A stretch of 34,288 nt of DNA from JBGTCD01 sp041749015. GTDB taxonomy: Bacteria > Bacteroidota > Bacteroidia > Cytophagales > Cyclobacteriaceae. The translations under genes were made by a program, and so were the position numbers. The notes beneath the pieces were generated by a model that searched no databases, had not been told where the DNA came from, and saw nothing but the letters and a program-made list of their open reading frames with translations. Location: assembly GCA_041749015.1 (NCBI GenBank), contig JBGTCD010000044.1, positions 1-34,288 of the forward strand. Reading direction: 5' to 3'. Within the stretch, counting starts at the first letter, position 1. Each line of letters starts with the position of its first letter. Below, piece by piece: positions 7,670 to 15,413 of this stretch.

Positions 7670-9072
7670 AGATTAGATTACTATATATAACACTTCTATT
7701 CCTAACTATAGGAATGGTGAGTGCTCAAAAATTGGATGATTACTTAATTATTGCCGCAGAAAACAATCCCAATTTAAAATCTAACTATTTTCAATATCAG
7801 GCAGCATTAGAACGGATAACGCAAGTCGGTTCACTGCCCGATCCACAGCTTTCTTTTGGTTTTTTTGTAATGCCAATGGAGCGGTATATGGGTGATCAAA
7901 TAGGAAATATTTCACTAATGCAAATGTTTCCCTGGTTTGGATCACTAGGAGTAGCTAGAGATGAAATGACCTTTATGGCAAAGGCAAAATTTGAAGAATT
8001 TAATCAAACTAAATCAATCCTGTTTTATGAAGTTCGGGCTAATTGGTATGCATTGCAATTATTAGAAAAGGAAATTGCCATCAACAAAGAAAACATTGAA
8101 CTGCTGAAAACAATGGAACAAATCGCCATTACCCGATTTAAAAGTGGTGGACAAAGCAGTAACAATGCAGGCGGTGCAGGAAATGTGCGTAGCTCAGGTA
8201 ATCAAAACACCAACAATTCGAGCAGCGGTACGGGCGGGATGAATATGCAAGGACAAACATCAAGTGGAACTTCACCTTCCCGAAATATGACTCAAATGGG
8301 TGAAATGGAAAGTATGGGAAGCAGTGGAAGTATGGTTGATGTGTTGCGTGTGCAAATGGAGATCAACGAACTTCAAAACAATCTCTCCCTTTTAGAAGAT
8401 AGCAAAATTCCACTCATTGCTCGGTTTAATCAGTTGCTCAATAGAGCTATGTATGAGCCTGTAATAATAGTGGATACTATCGTGGCTGCGCAAATGCCAC
8501 TTTCGCTAAGTGAAATTCCTGATAGCATTAAAAGCAACAACCCCATGTTGAAAATGTTGGAGCAGGAGGAAGCCGCTTATATTTCACAAGGCAAAATGAA
8601 TCAGAAAATGGGATTGCCAATGATAGGCTTGGGCTTAAAATATGAAGTATTCAGGTCAAGAGACAACAGCGAAAGCATGATGAATGGACAAAACATGCTA
8701 ATGCCTATGGCTACTGTTACTATTCCACTTTGGCGAAAAAAATATACTTCTTCTATAAGGGAATCGGATTTTATGGGTCAGGCTGTGGTGGAGCAGAAAC
8801 AAGATGTAAGCAATCAATTGATGGTGAATTATGAAGATGCATTAAAAGACTTTAAAGATGCTGATAGAAGAGTGAAATTGTATCAAGTCCAAACATCTTT
8901 GGCAAAACAGGCTTTGAATATTCTGATTGTGCAATACACCACTGAAGACAGCAATTTTGAAGAAGTGCTGCGAATGCAACAACAACTTTTGGATTACCGC
9001 TTAAAATATTTGGACGCACTCATTGACGGAAATATAGCTGTGGCTATGATGGAACGATTGATGGGGAGATAA
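7666..9072 (+). CDS. cusC: CusC/TolC-like outer-membrane efflux protein
   Basis: A 468-residue outer-membrane channel of the OEP/TolC family, the exit duct for the Cus pump. I chose the ATG at 7666, which overlaps the cusA stop (ATGA) and gives a clean signal peptide (MKIRLLYITLLFLTIGMVSA, then Q). The frame is open further upstream to 7474, but that part is only the shadow of cusA. Long amphipathic helices typical of OEP proteins are visible. A Gly/Ser/Asn-rich segment with many methionines (about residues 165-223, including GGMNMQG and MTQMGEMESMGSSGSM) interrupts the first helical half and may bind soft metals in the periplasm. The gene is followed by an octamer array and a four-helix-bundle gene that separate it from cusB. 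Confidence 0.92.
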   Translation: MKIRLLYITLLFLTIGMVSAQKLDDYLIIAAENNPNLKSNYFQYQAALERITQVGSLPDPQLSFGFFVMPMERYMGDQIGNISLMQMFPWFGSLGVARDEMTFMAKAKFEEFNQTKSILFYEVRANWYALQLLEKEIAINKENIELLKTMEQIAITRFKSGGQSSNNAGGAGNVRSSGNQNTNNSSSGTGGMNMQGQTSSGTSPSRNMTQMGEMESMGSSGSMVDVLRVQMEINELQNNLSLLEDSKIPLIARFNQLLNRAMYEPVIIVDTIVAAQMPLSLSEIPDSIKSNNPMLKMLEQEEAAYISQGKMNQKMGLPMIGLGLKYEVFRSRDNSESMMNGQNMLMPMATVTIPLWRKKYTSSIRESDFMGQAVVEQKQDVSNQLMVNYEDALKDFKDADRRVKLYQVQTSLAKQALNILIVQYTTEDSNFEEVLRMQQQLLDYRLKYLDALIDGNIAVAMMERLMGR

Positions 9073-9140
9073 TTATTTGATGGTTTGATGGTATAATGGT
9101 TAGATGAAGAGCTGATGGTGAGATGGTTTGATGCGAATGG
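9072..9140 (+). repeat. Degenerate octamer array, TTTGATGG orientation
   Basis: From the cusC stop to 9140 the sequence is a run of about eight degenerate 8-bp units built on ATGGTTTG: 9080-9087, 9088-9095, 9096-9103, 9104-9111, then a 3-bp slip, and 9115-9122, 9123-9130, 9131-9138. It lies immediately upstream of the four-helix-bundle gene. The same octamer in the opposite orientation fills 9580-9643. The unit contains TGA in this orientation, so it is not open for translation. Confidence 0.8.
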
Positions 9141-9152
9141 AAACAAAATATT

Positions 9153-9512
9153 ATGGAAAAAAGGAATGAGGTTTTAGAGTTGTCGTTTGAGTTTGCGTTG
9201 CAAATCATAGAATTTAGTGAATTGCTGGAGGAGAAAAAGAAATATGTGATTGCAAAACAACTTTTGAGAAGCGGAACTTCGCCTGGTGCAAATATCAGAG
9301 AAGCACAGAATGCTTCAAGTCGAAAGGATTTTATTCATAAATGCATAATTGCTTTGAAAGAAGCAGACGAAACAGAATACTGGCTGTTGTTGTGTAGCAA
9401 GAGTAAGAACTACCCTGACCCGGGCCATCTACTTAATAATGTTTTGTCCCTGAAGAAATTATTGATAAAGATTATCGCTTCATCTAAAAGAAATGAAAAT
9501 GAAAAAATCTAA
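9153..9512 (+). CDS. Four-helix-bundle protein (S23/IVP family)
   Basis: A 119-residue, mostly helical protein of the 23S-rRNA-intervening-sequence (S23, PF05635-type) four-helix-bundle family. The signature stretch is QLLRSGTSPGANIREAQNA, followed by KDFIHKCIIALKEADETEYW. Members occur inside 23S rRNA insertions and as isolated genes in Bacteroidota. The Avd protein of diversity-generating retroelements has the same fold, but no reverse transcriptase is present here. The biochemical role is unknown; nucleic-acid binding is suspected from the family. It interrupts the cusC-cusB pair, overlaps the cusB start by 20 bp, and is flanked by octamer arrays in inverted orientation. Confidence 0.88.
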   Translation: MEKRNEVLELSFEFALQIIEFSELLEEKKKYVIAKQLLRSGTSPGANIREAQNASSRKDFIHKCIIALKEADETEYWLLLCSKSKNYPDPGHLLNNVLSLKKLLIKIIASSKRNENEKI

Positions 9513-11265
9513 CATAAAAATATATTTATTGGTGGTGTTAATTCTCGTAATCGGATTTATTATCGGAAGATATGTTCTGCCATCAAATCATCGAACCATC
9601 GAAACATCAGACCATCAGCACATTGAATCATCAGACCTTCAAACCTACACTTGTTCAATGCACCCACAAATACGGCAAAACGAGCCAGGTAAATGTCCGA
9701 TTTGTGGGATGGATTTAATACCCCTTGCTCAAAAATCAGAGAAAGGGGAAAGCAGTCCTTTTGTGCATACAATGTCACCCGAAGCAATTGCGTTGGCTAA
9801 TGTGCAAACCCAAAAGGTAAAAATAGTTTCTCCTGAACACGAAATTTCTCTAACTGGAAAAGTTGCTGTAAACGAACAAAGATTAGCTGTAATTACCGCT
9901 AACTATTCAGGTAGAATTGAAAAACTGTTCATAGATTTCACAGGACAATCGGTGAGAAGGGGTCAAAAATTAGCAACCATTTATTCCCCTGAATTGGTAA
10001 CTTCGCAAAAAGAATTGATCGAGGCTTCAAAATTTAAAGACATCAATTCAGCTCTTTACAATGCCTCAAAGGAAAAGCTACGCTTATGGAAAATCAATGA
10101 AAATCAAATCAATGAAATTGAAAGCAGTGGAGTGGTCTTGACTGAACTTGATGTGTATGCAGACCAGTCAGGTATCGTAATTAGAAGGGATATTGCAAAA
10201 GGTGATTATGTAAATAAAGGAACCGTTCTCTTTGAAATTGCGGACTTGAGTAATGTTTGGATATTTTTAGATGCTTATGAAAGTGATTTGCCTTTTATGA
10301 AAATAGGTCAGAAAATCACAATCACCATTGCATCCATTCCAGGGAAGGAATTTACCTCTACCATATCTTTTATAGACCCGTTAATCAATCCGCAAACAAG
10401 GACTGCAACGGTTAGAGCCGAATTAACCAACCCTCAACAAACCCTCAAACCTGAAATGTTTGTGAAAGGTAAAATTAAAGCAAGTTTGTCTGTCAGTGAA
10501 AAATCTCTTGTTATCCCAAAGACATCACTTCTTTGGACAGGGAAACGCTCAGTTGTGTATGTAAAAGTCCCCAATACAGAGTTTCCTGAATTTGAAATGA
10601 GAGAAATTACTTTAGGGGCTTCTTTGGGAGAATACTACATTGTGGAAAGTGGATTAACTGAAGGCGAAGAAATTGTAACAAATGGAGTGTTTGCCATTGA
10701 CGGGGCAGCACAACTGAGCGGCAATTACAGTATGATGAACCGAGAAATCGACAATACCATTGTGGTTCCTGATAAGTTTACCGAACAACTATCTGATTTT
10801 GTAAACGAATATTTTGAGCTCAATAGCAGCTTGGTTAAAAGTGATTTTCAACTGACTCAATCCAACGCCAAGAAACTTGAATCTACACTTAACAAAATTG
10901 ATATGAAGCTGCTTGATGAAGAAGGACATTCCGTTTGGATGGAACATCAAACTATACTAAAAAAGCAGATTGAACTATTAAGAAATGCAAAAGATATAGA
11001 ACAACAAAGAGAAACCTTCGCTACGCTATCGGACCAACTAATAGAAACAGTTCAAGTCTTTAGATTAAAAATAGAGACTGTATATATAGCATATTGTCCA
11101 ATGGCATTTGAGTACAATGGAGCATATTGGCTTAGCGAAAATGAAGAAATCAACAACCCGTATTTTGGTGACAAGATGCTAAGATGTGGGGAGGTAAAAA
11201 AGACCATTAAAGTCAACGGAAACCAGAAACCAAAAACCAACCAACCACAGGGTCATCAGCATTAA
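9493..11265 (+). CDS. cusB: CusB-type periplasmic adaptor with metal-binding motif and DUF3347-like tail
   Basis: A 590-residue membrane-fusion protein linking CusA to the outer-membrane channel. Order: N-terminal membrane anchor (about 9-27); a hydrophilic linker (31-50) encoded by an octamer array; a heavy-metal-binding motif (C54-S-M56-H57 ... C68-P-I-C71-G-M73); the HlyD/CusB barrel-sandwich and beta-barrel region (about 100-410); and a C-terminal DUF3347-like domain (about 420-570) with CPMAFEYNGAYWLSENEEI and a final LRCGEV. The C-terminal domain resembles parts that bind Cu in periplasmic proteins. Start: ATG at 9493 (a second ATG at 9499 is equally possible), inside the end of the four-helix-bundle gene. 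It appears to be the last gene of the island. Confidence 0.92.
   Translation: MKMKKSNIKIYLLVVLILVIGFIIGRYVLPSNHRTIETSDHQHIESSDLQTYTCSMHPQIRQNEPGKCPICGMDLIPLAQKSEKGESSPFVHTMSPEAIALANVQTQKVKIVSPEHEISLTGKVAVNEQRLAVITANYSGRIEKLFIDFTGQSVRRGQKLATIYSPELVTSQKELIEASKFKDINSALYNASKEKLRLWKINENQINEIESSGVVLTELDVYADQSGIVIRRDIAKGDYVNKGTVLFEIADLSNVWIFLDAYESDLPFMKIGQKITITIASIPGKEFTSTISFIDPLINPQTRTATVRAELTNPQQTLKPEMFVKGKIKASLSVSEKSLVIPKTSLLWTGKRSVVYVKVPNTEFPEFEMREITLGASLGEYYIVESGLTEGEEIVTNGVFAIDGAAQLSGNYSMMNREIDNTIVVPDKFTEQLSDFVNEYFELNSSLVKSDFQLTQSNAKKLESTLNKIDMKLLDEEGHSVWMEHQTILKKQIELLRNAKDIEQQRETFATLSDQLIETVQVFRLKIETVYIAYCPMAFEYNGAYWLSENEEINNPYFGDKMLRCGEVKKTIKVNGNQKPKTNQPQGHQH
9580..9643 (+). repeat. Degenerate octamer array (CCATCAAA orientation) translated in cusB
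   Basis: Eight consecutive 8-bp units without a slip: CCATCAAA (9580), TCATCGAA (9588), CCATCGAA (9596), ACATCAGA (9604), CCATCAGC (9612), ACATTGAA (9620), TCATCAGA (9628) and CCTTCAAA (9636). This is the reverse complement of the array upstream of the four-helix-bundle gene. Inside cusB it encodes an 8-residue periodic linker (SNHRTIET, SDHQHIES, SDLQ). Confidence 0.85.
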
Positions 11266-11332
11266 ACTAATACTATTTGCAAATCAATGTTGATTAAAAC
11301 TGATTTAAATAGTCTCATCCGGAATATTTAAG

Positions 11333-11344
11333 CACTTTAAAGTG
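11333..11344. promoter_or_regulatory. 12-bp perfect palindrome upstream of the TSUP gene
   Basis: CACTTTAAAGTG is self-complementary and lies 73 bp upstream of the ATG at 11417. It may be an operator half-site pair or chance. A second imperfect inverted repeat (ATCAATGTTGAT) lies at 11284-11295. There is no obvious terminator between cusB and this gene. Confidence 0.3.
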
Positions 11345-11382
11345 AATTAAAGGACATTAAAAAATCCCAACCCTCCGGCTTA

Positions 11383-11412
11383 TTGTAGATTAAAACAGGA
11401 ATAGTATATTTC
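11383..11412 (+). promoter_or_regulatory. Putative Bacteroidota promoter for the TSUP gene
   Basis: A TTG, 19 bases, then TATATTTC (11405-11412) fits the -33 TTG / -7 TAnnTTTG arrangement with one mismatch at the last base. The box ends only 4 bases before the ATG at 11417, so transcription would begin at or beside the start codon. Confidence 0.4.
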
Positions 11413-11416
11413 GCCA

Positions 11417-12229
11417 ATGACAGATTTGTATTTGGTTTTGGCCGGCCTTGTCGGAGGCTTTTTGGCCGGGCTTACGGGAATAGGCACAGGGGTAGTGATG
11501 CTGGTAGTAGTGCCATTAGTGCTGGGATCCTATGGGATTACCGGGGATGAGGTCATCCCTTATACAATTGCCAATACCTTATTTGCTACTTCATGGTCGG
11601 CACTGATTAATACATTCACCGCAGGTCGGAAGGGGTATTATTTAAAGGAGTCTCTGATGGTCGGCATCCCCGGAGTGATCACCGGGGCATTAATGCTCGA
11701 GCTTTTTGTAAAAAAACTTCAATACTCCCAAATCATGTACACCGTGGTGGTAATCGTGATCCTCTCCCTGATTGTATACAGGACTACAAAAAAGCTCCGC
11801 ACAAACTTTAAGACCAGAGAAATGGCTTCTGCCCCAGTCCTGATTGTGGCGGGGATATTCGGTGGGCTAGTGTCCTCCCTTAGCGGCCTGGGTGGTGGGA
11901 GTGTGACCATTCCTACTCTTAATCTTGCCGGAAGAATGAATATCAAAAAATCAAAAAACATCACATACAGCATGATCTTCCTCCTCTCAGCCATGCTCAC
12001 GCTTTTGAACCTTTTCAGCGAGCCTGTTACTATTCCGGATACCGCCCACTATATGGGCTATATTATTTTCCCTATTGCCGTGCCGCTCTCTATTGGTGCT
12101 CTGGTCAGTTCCCCTATTGGGGTGAGGGCTTCCGAACGAATACACTCCAGAACCATCACCTTGATTTTTATTTCATTTATCATCCTGGTGCTGCTGAGAA
12201 AAATTCAGGAATTGTACTTATTGCTCTAA
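11417..12229 (+). CDS. TSUP family membrane exporter (TauE/SafE)
   Basis: A 270-residue polytopic membrane protein with the two-fold TSUP pattern: GLVGGFLAGLTGIGTGVVML near the N-terminus, and the repeat GIFGGLVSSLSGLGGGSVTI in the second half. TSUP proteins move sulfite, sulfoacetate, taurine-related or other small anions across the inner membrane; the substrate here is unknown. It stands alone on the + strand, 150 bp after cusB, and its base composition resembles the downstream core genes more than the copper island, so I do not count it as part of the island. Confidence 0.87.
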   Translation: MTDLYLVLAGLVGGFLAGLTGIGTGVVMLVVVPLVLGSYGITGDEVIPYTIANTLFATSWSALINTFTAGRKGYYLKESLMVGIPGVITGALMLELFVKKLQYSQIMYTVVVIVILSLIVYRTTKKLRTNFKTREMASAPVLIVAGIFGGLVSSLSGLGGGSVTIPTLNLAGRMNIKKSKNITYSMIFLLSAMLTLLNLFSEPVTIPDTAHYMGYIIFPIAVPLSIGALVSSPIGVRASERIHSRTITLIFISFIILVLLRKIQELYLLL

Positions 12230-12283
12230 TAAACTTATCTTCAGGCATAATCGTTAAAATAGCCAATACAAAAAGCAGGACTT

Positions 12284-13189
12284 ATGGGATTTTTATTCAA
12301 TGATTTTAAAGGATGGAAAGCATGGTGTGAGCAGCATGATTTACCACTCTATCAGCCTGTGCTGGATTATGAGATAGAACAAAAGGGACGTGATGAAGAT
12401 TTTGTTTGGTCGGGATTATCACAGGCATTTCAGGTGATGCGTGAGGCAGTTCATTCAGGCCTTAATGAAGACATGACTTCCCGGTCGGGAATGATTAATA
12501 ATGGTGCTAAAAAGGTCTATAATTATGAGTTAAATGTTCTCAGCAAGGAATTTAAGGTGCTAATTTCCAGAGCCCTTGCCGCCAAGGAGGTCAATTCCTG
12601 CATGGGCAGAGTGGTAGCAGCACCCACGGCAGGCGCATCAGGCATCATCCCCGGTGTATTGGTGACCCTTGAAGAAATCCATAAGATTGAGGAACGAAAA
12701 CTTTTAGAAGGGCTGCTAATTGCAGCAGGTACCGCTTTGATTATTGAAAAAAGAGCCTCACTTGCTGGTGCCGTTGGCGGTTGCCAGGCGGAGACCGGGA
12801 GTGCAGGCGCCATGGCTTCAGCAGCCATTACCTATTGTCTGGGGGGTGATATTGATCAGGTTTTCAGATCGGTAGCCATTACGATACAATGCACCCTGGG
12901 TCTGGTTTGTGATCCAGTAGCAGGCCTTGTAGAAGTGCCGTGCGTAGTGCGCAACGCCAGTGCTGCCGCTATAGCCAATGCTGCGTCGCAAATGGCACTT
13001 GCGGGACTCGACCCGGTGATCCCGGTAGATGAATGTGTTGACGCCATGGGTGAGATTGGTGCCAGCATGGAAGCCCGGTATAAAGAAACGGCTGAAGGTG
13101 GGCTAGCTGCCACAAAAACCGGCCAGGCCATTTCAAAGAGAGTTTTGATTCAGGATATTGAAATACTACCTGATGAGAAGAATTCCTAG
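12284..13189 (+). CDS. sdaAA: L-serine ammonia-lyase, iron-sulfur type, alpha subunit
   Basis: A 301-residue catalytic subunit of the [4Fe-4S] serine dehydratase, which turns L-serine into pyruvate and ammonia. The cluster ligands are visible: C167 (GGCQAETGSAGAM), C209 (GLVCDPVAGL) and C220 (VEVPCVVRN). Other family signatures are APTAGASGIIPGV and the C-terminal ETAEGGLAATKTG. The length equals the alpha subunit of two-subunit enzymes. The beta subunit gene (sdaAB) is not adjacent, so it must be elsewhere or absent. The gene meets the next one tail to tail, with the two TAG stops overlapping in CTAG (13186-13189). Confidence 0.93.
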   Translation: MGFLFNDFKGWKAWCEQHDLPLYQPVLDYEIEQKGRDEDFVWSGLSQAFQVMREAVHSGLNEDMTSRSGMINNGAKKVYNYELNVLSKEFKVLISRALAAKEVNSCMGRVVAAPTAGASGIIPGVLVTLEEIHKIEERKLLEGLLIAAGTALIIEKRASLAGAVGGCQAETGSAGAMASAAITYCLGGDIDQVFRSVAITIQCTLGLVCDPVAGLVEVPCVVRNASAAAIANAASQMALAGLDPVIPVDECVDAMGEIGASMEARYKETAEGGLAATKTGQAISKRVLIQDIEILPDEKNS

Positions 13190-13644
13190 GGAATCCAATT
13201 GCCTGGAAGTACTGCTTTTCCCAAAAGATAGAGCCCGGCAGTAAAAAATGATGACCAAAATACTGCACTAAAAAACATAGCAATTAAAATATTTCTTTTT
13301 GGTGTACCTGCAGCTACCATTACAATAGTACCACCTATGGGGGTTAGCAGTATGGGCGTTAGAATGGCCGTACCGGTCACCCCATACTTCTTCCACAATC
13401 TTACGGTTCTTCTATTTCCTTTTGTAAATAGTTTTTTTCTCGGAAAATATTTTTCAAATACCCTTACCCTGATAATGGCACCAAAATATGAAAACACCAG
13501 CACGCTACTCATCATGCCGCCAATAGTCACCAGAATGGTAACCCAAAAGGGAAAACCGGCTGCGTACCCCAGGGTAGGTCCAAAAATAAATTTCAGCATA
13601 GTCAGCAACCAAATAGAAACAAAGGTTGCAATCTCCTCTCCCAT
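13186..13644 (-). CDS. Small polytopic membrane protein (Sm_multidrug_ex or VTT/DedA-like)
   Basis: A 152-residue protein with about four hydrophobic helices. Features include FGPTLGYAAGFPFWVTI, a basic loop (FPRKKLFTKGNRRTVRLWKK) and a re-entrant-like LTPILLTPIGGTIVMVAAG. The pattern WKKYG..G...LTPI..TPIGGT recalls the small multidrug export family and, more loosely, VTT/DedA proteins; the call is tentative and the substrate unknown. Its start overlaps the stop of the upstream exchanger gene (TGATG), so the two are probably co-transcribed and coupled. Its stop overlaps that of sdaAA. Confidence 0.8.
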   Translation of the reverse strand: MGEEIATFVSIWLLTMLKFIFGPTLGYAAGFPFWVTILVTIGGMMSSVLVFSYFGAIIRVRVFEKYFPRKKLFTKGNRRTVRLWKKYGVTGTAILTPILLTPIGGTIVMVAAGTPKRNILIAMFFSAVFWSSFFTAGLYLLGKAVLPGNWIP

Positions 13645-14603
13645 CAGGTAACTACGGTATAGGTGTAATATAGATAAATGGCAATCAACAATGCGCCAGA
13701 CACGCGACCTAATTCTTTTTTATACAGCATCATGGGGAGGATTATCAGGGTAATCCACAACATCGGAATAATATCATTGCGTAAAATCTCCTCACTTACG
13801 TGGATTTCAGTGATGATACTGGTGATCCCTAAAATAGAAAGCACATTGAAAATATTAGAGCCCATAAGATTGCCTATTGCCAGATCCGTTTCCTTTCTTA
13901 TGGAGGCTACAATAGCGGTAACCAGCTCCGGCAAGCTGGTGCCTAAAGCCAATACAGTAATGCCAATAACGCGCTCACTCACTTCGAGAAAACGCGCAAG
14001 TTCCTGAGCACCGCCAACAAACAAATCCGACCCAAAATACAGACCGGCACATCCAATTATAATCATGCCAATTTCCTTGGCTATTAATAATGCTCCCTTG
14101 CCTTCCGGGACTGTAATTTCCTCCTCAAGGCCTTTAATGGCTTTGTTATCCCTTCTTGATTTTCTGGTGATAAAAACCAAATAAACGATCAGAAGAATTA
14201 GGAAAACTACCCCTTCATATTGATTCACCAGAGCCTCTTCATCTCTCACTACAAAAAATAAAAGAAGGGAACTGCCCATGGTCACAGGCCAGTCGATCTT
14301 GATGCTGTCGGGTTGTACCTTAATTGTACCTATTAAGGCTGTAATCCCCAGCACCAGTGCCAGATTACAAATATTTGAGCCTACCACATTACCCATGGTT
14401 AGGTCGGGGCTTCCTGCCAGAGCCGCCTTGATGCTAATAAGTAGCTCAGGGGCAGAGGTGCCAAAAGCCACAATTGTAAGCCCCACAACTAATGGAGAAA
14501 GTCTCAATCGCAACGCTACACTGGATGCACCACGTACCAGGAAGTCACCCCCCAAAATAAGGATGAACAGGCCGACTATAAGAAGCACAATATCCAGCAG
14601 CAT
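13644..14603 (-). CDS. Calcium/sodium antiporter, CaCA family (YrbG-like)
   Basis: A 319-residue cation exchanger of the inner membrane with two inverted alpha repeats. Repeat 1 carries VAFGTSAPELLISI and GNVVGSNICNLALVLG; repeat 2 carries LALGTSLPELVTAIVASI and GNLMGSNIFNVLSILG. The acidic residue in each GTSxPEL motif binds the cation. About ten membrane helices are visible. It probably exchanges Na+ or H+ for Ca2+; ion choice cannot be read from the sequence. It starts 8 bp after upp on the same strand and overlaps the following small membrane protein, forming a likely upp-exchanger-membrane protein operon. Confidence 0.93.
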   Translation of the reverse strand: MLLDIVLLIVGLFILILGGDFLVRGASSVALRLRLSPLVVGLTIVAFGTSAPELLISIKAALAGSPDLTMGNVVGSNICNLALVLGITALIGTIKVQPDSIKIDWPVTMGSSLLLFFVVRDEEALVNQYEGVVFLILLIVYLVFITRKSRRDNKAIKGLEEEITVPEGKGALLIAKEIGMIIIGCAGLYFGSDLFVGGAQELARFLEVSERVIGITVLALGTSLPELVTAIVASIRKETDLAIGNLMGSNIFNVLSILGITSIITEIHVSEEILRNDIIPMLWITLIILPMMLYKKELGRVSGALLIAIYLYYTYTVVT

Positions 14604-14611
14604 AATTTAAT

Positions 14612-15259
14612 TCATAGTTTTGGACCGAAACATAAATCTCCTGCATCTCCAAGCCCGGGCACTATATATGCTTTCTCATTGAGTCGATCATCTACCGCGG
14701 CTGCCCATAGGGTAGCCTTGGCCATCAAATTTTTTGAAATATATTCAATTCCTTCGGGAGCAGCAACAACCGATACAATATGTATTTGGACGGGTTGGCC
14801 ATGCTCAAGAATTTTTTCAAGAGACTTTACAATAGATTTGCCTGTAGCTAGCATAGGGTCAGCTAAAAGCACCGTTTTATTTTGCACAGAGGGCATTTTA
14901 TGATAAGATAGTGCTACTTCCGTGTTGGAGGATTCATCCTGACGGAATGCTCCAATAAAACCATTTTCTGCATCCGGGAAGCAATCCAACAAGCCTTCAT
15001 GAAAAGGGATGCCTGCCCTTAGCACAGACACAATCACCTGTTGTTGGGCATAAGCCACCCCTTGAGTTTCTTCCAAAGGGGTGGTAATTTTAGTGGGCTC
15101 ATAATCCAAAAACTTTGAAATCTCATAGCCCAACAAAAATCCTATTTTTCTCAAATTTTCTCTGAACCGCCTGCGGTCTTTTTGCAATTCCACATCACGC
15201 ATTTCTCCAAGGATTACACCCAGGGCAGCCGGTGATTGAGTAAATTCGTGAACCTCCAT
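14612..15259 (-). CDS. upp: Uracil phosphoribosyltransferase
   Basis: A 215-residue cytosolic salvage enzyme making UMP from uracil and PRPP; the family is usually 208-216 residues. The PRPP loop is VLLADPMLATGKS (DPMLATG is diagnostic of UPRTs). The uracil-binding C-terminus is YIVPGLGDAGDLCFG. The start is the ATG at 15259. The neighbour on the other side of the divergent 154-bp gap is the M42 peptidase. Confidence 0.95.
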   Translation of the reverse strand: MEVHEFTQSPAALGVILGEMRDVELQKDRRRFRENLRKIGFLLGYEISKFLDYEPTKITTPLEETQGVAYAQQQVIVSVLRAGIPFHEGLLDCFPDAENGFIGAFRQDESSNTEVALSYHKMPSVQNKTVLLADPMLATGKSIVKSLEKILEHGQPVQIHIVSVVAAPEGIEYISKNLMAKATLWAAAVDDRLNEKAYIVPGLGDAGDLCFGPKL

Positions 15260-15398
15260 TTTGAAAAATAAACTTCAGAAAATTTTTTAAGATTAATAAA
15301 AGTACAAAAGATGACCAAAGCTTTTTCGGATAACTTCACTTATTTATTTCAAAAAAATTATTTAATCGTTTTATCAAGCATTTCATCTGGTAAGGGGT

Positions 15399-15406
15399 TA
15401 ATTTTG
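15399..15406 (+). promoter_or_regulatory. -7 promoter element (TAATTTTG) before the M42 peptidase
   Basis: TAATTTTG matches the Bacteroidota -7 consensus TAnnTTTG exactly. It ends 7 bases before the ATG at 15414, so the message would have almost no leader. A -33 TTG is not clear; only TTT at 15381-15383 lies near the expected distance. Confidence 0.45.
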
Positions 15407-15413
15407 CCGCCTG

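Noticed and set aside
9072..9643. CRISPR array or diversity-generating retroelement
   Set aside because: The 8-bp units have no spacers, there are no Cas genes, and although Avd shares the four-helix-bundle fold there is no reverse transcriptase or template/variable repeat pair.
12284..13189. Serine dehydratase as a broken gene because it lacks the beta part
   Set aside because: The length and all three cluster cysteines fit an intact alpha subunit of the two-subunit form; the beta gene can lie elsewhere.
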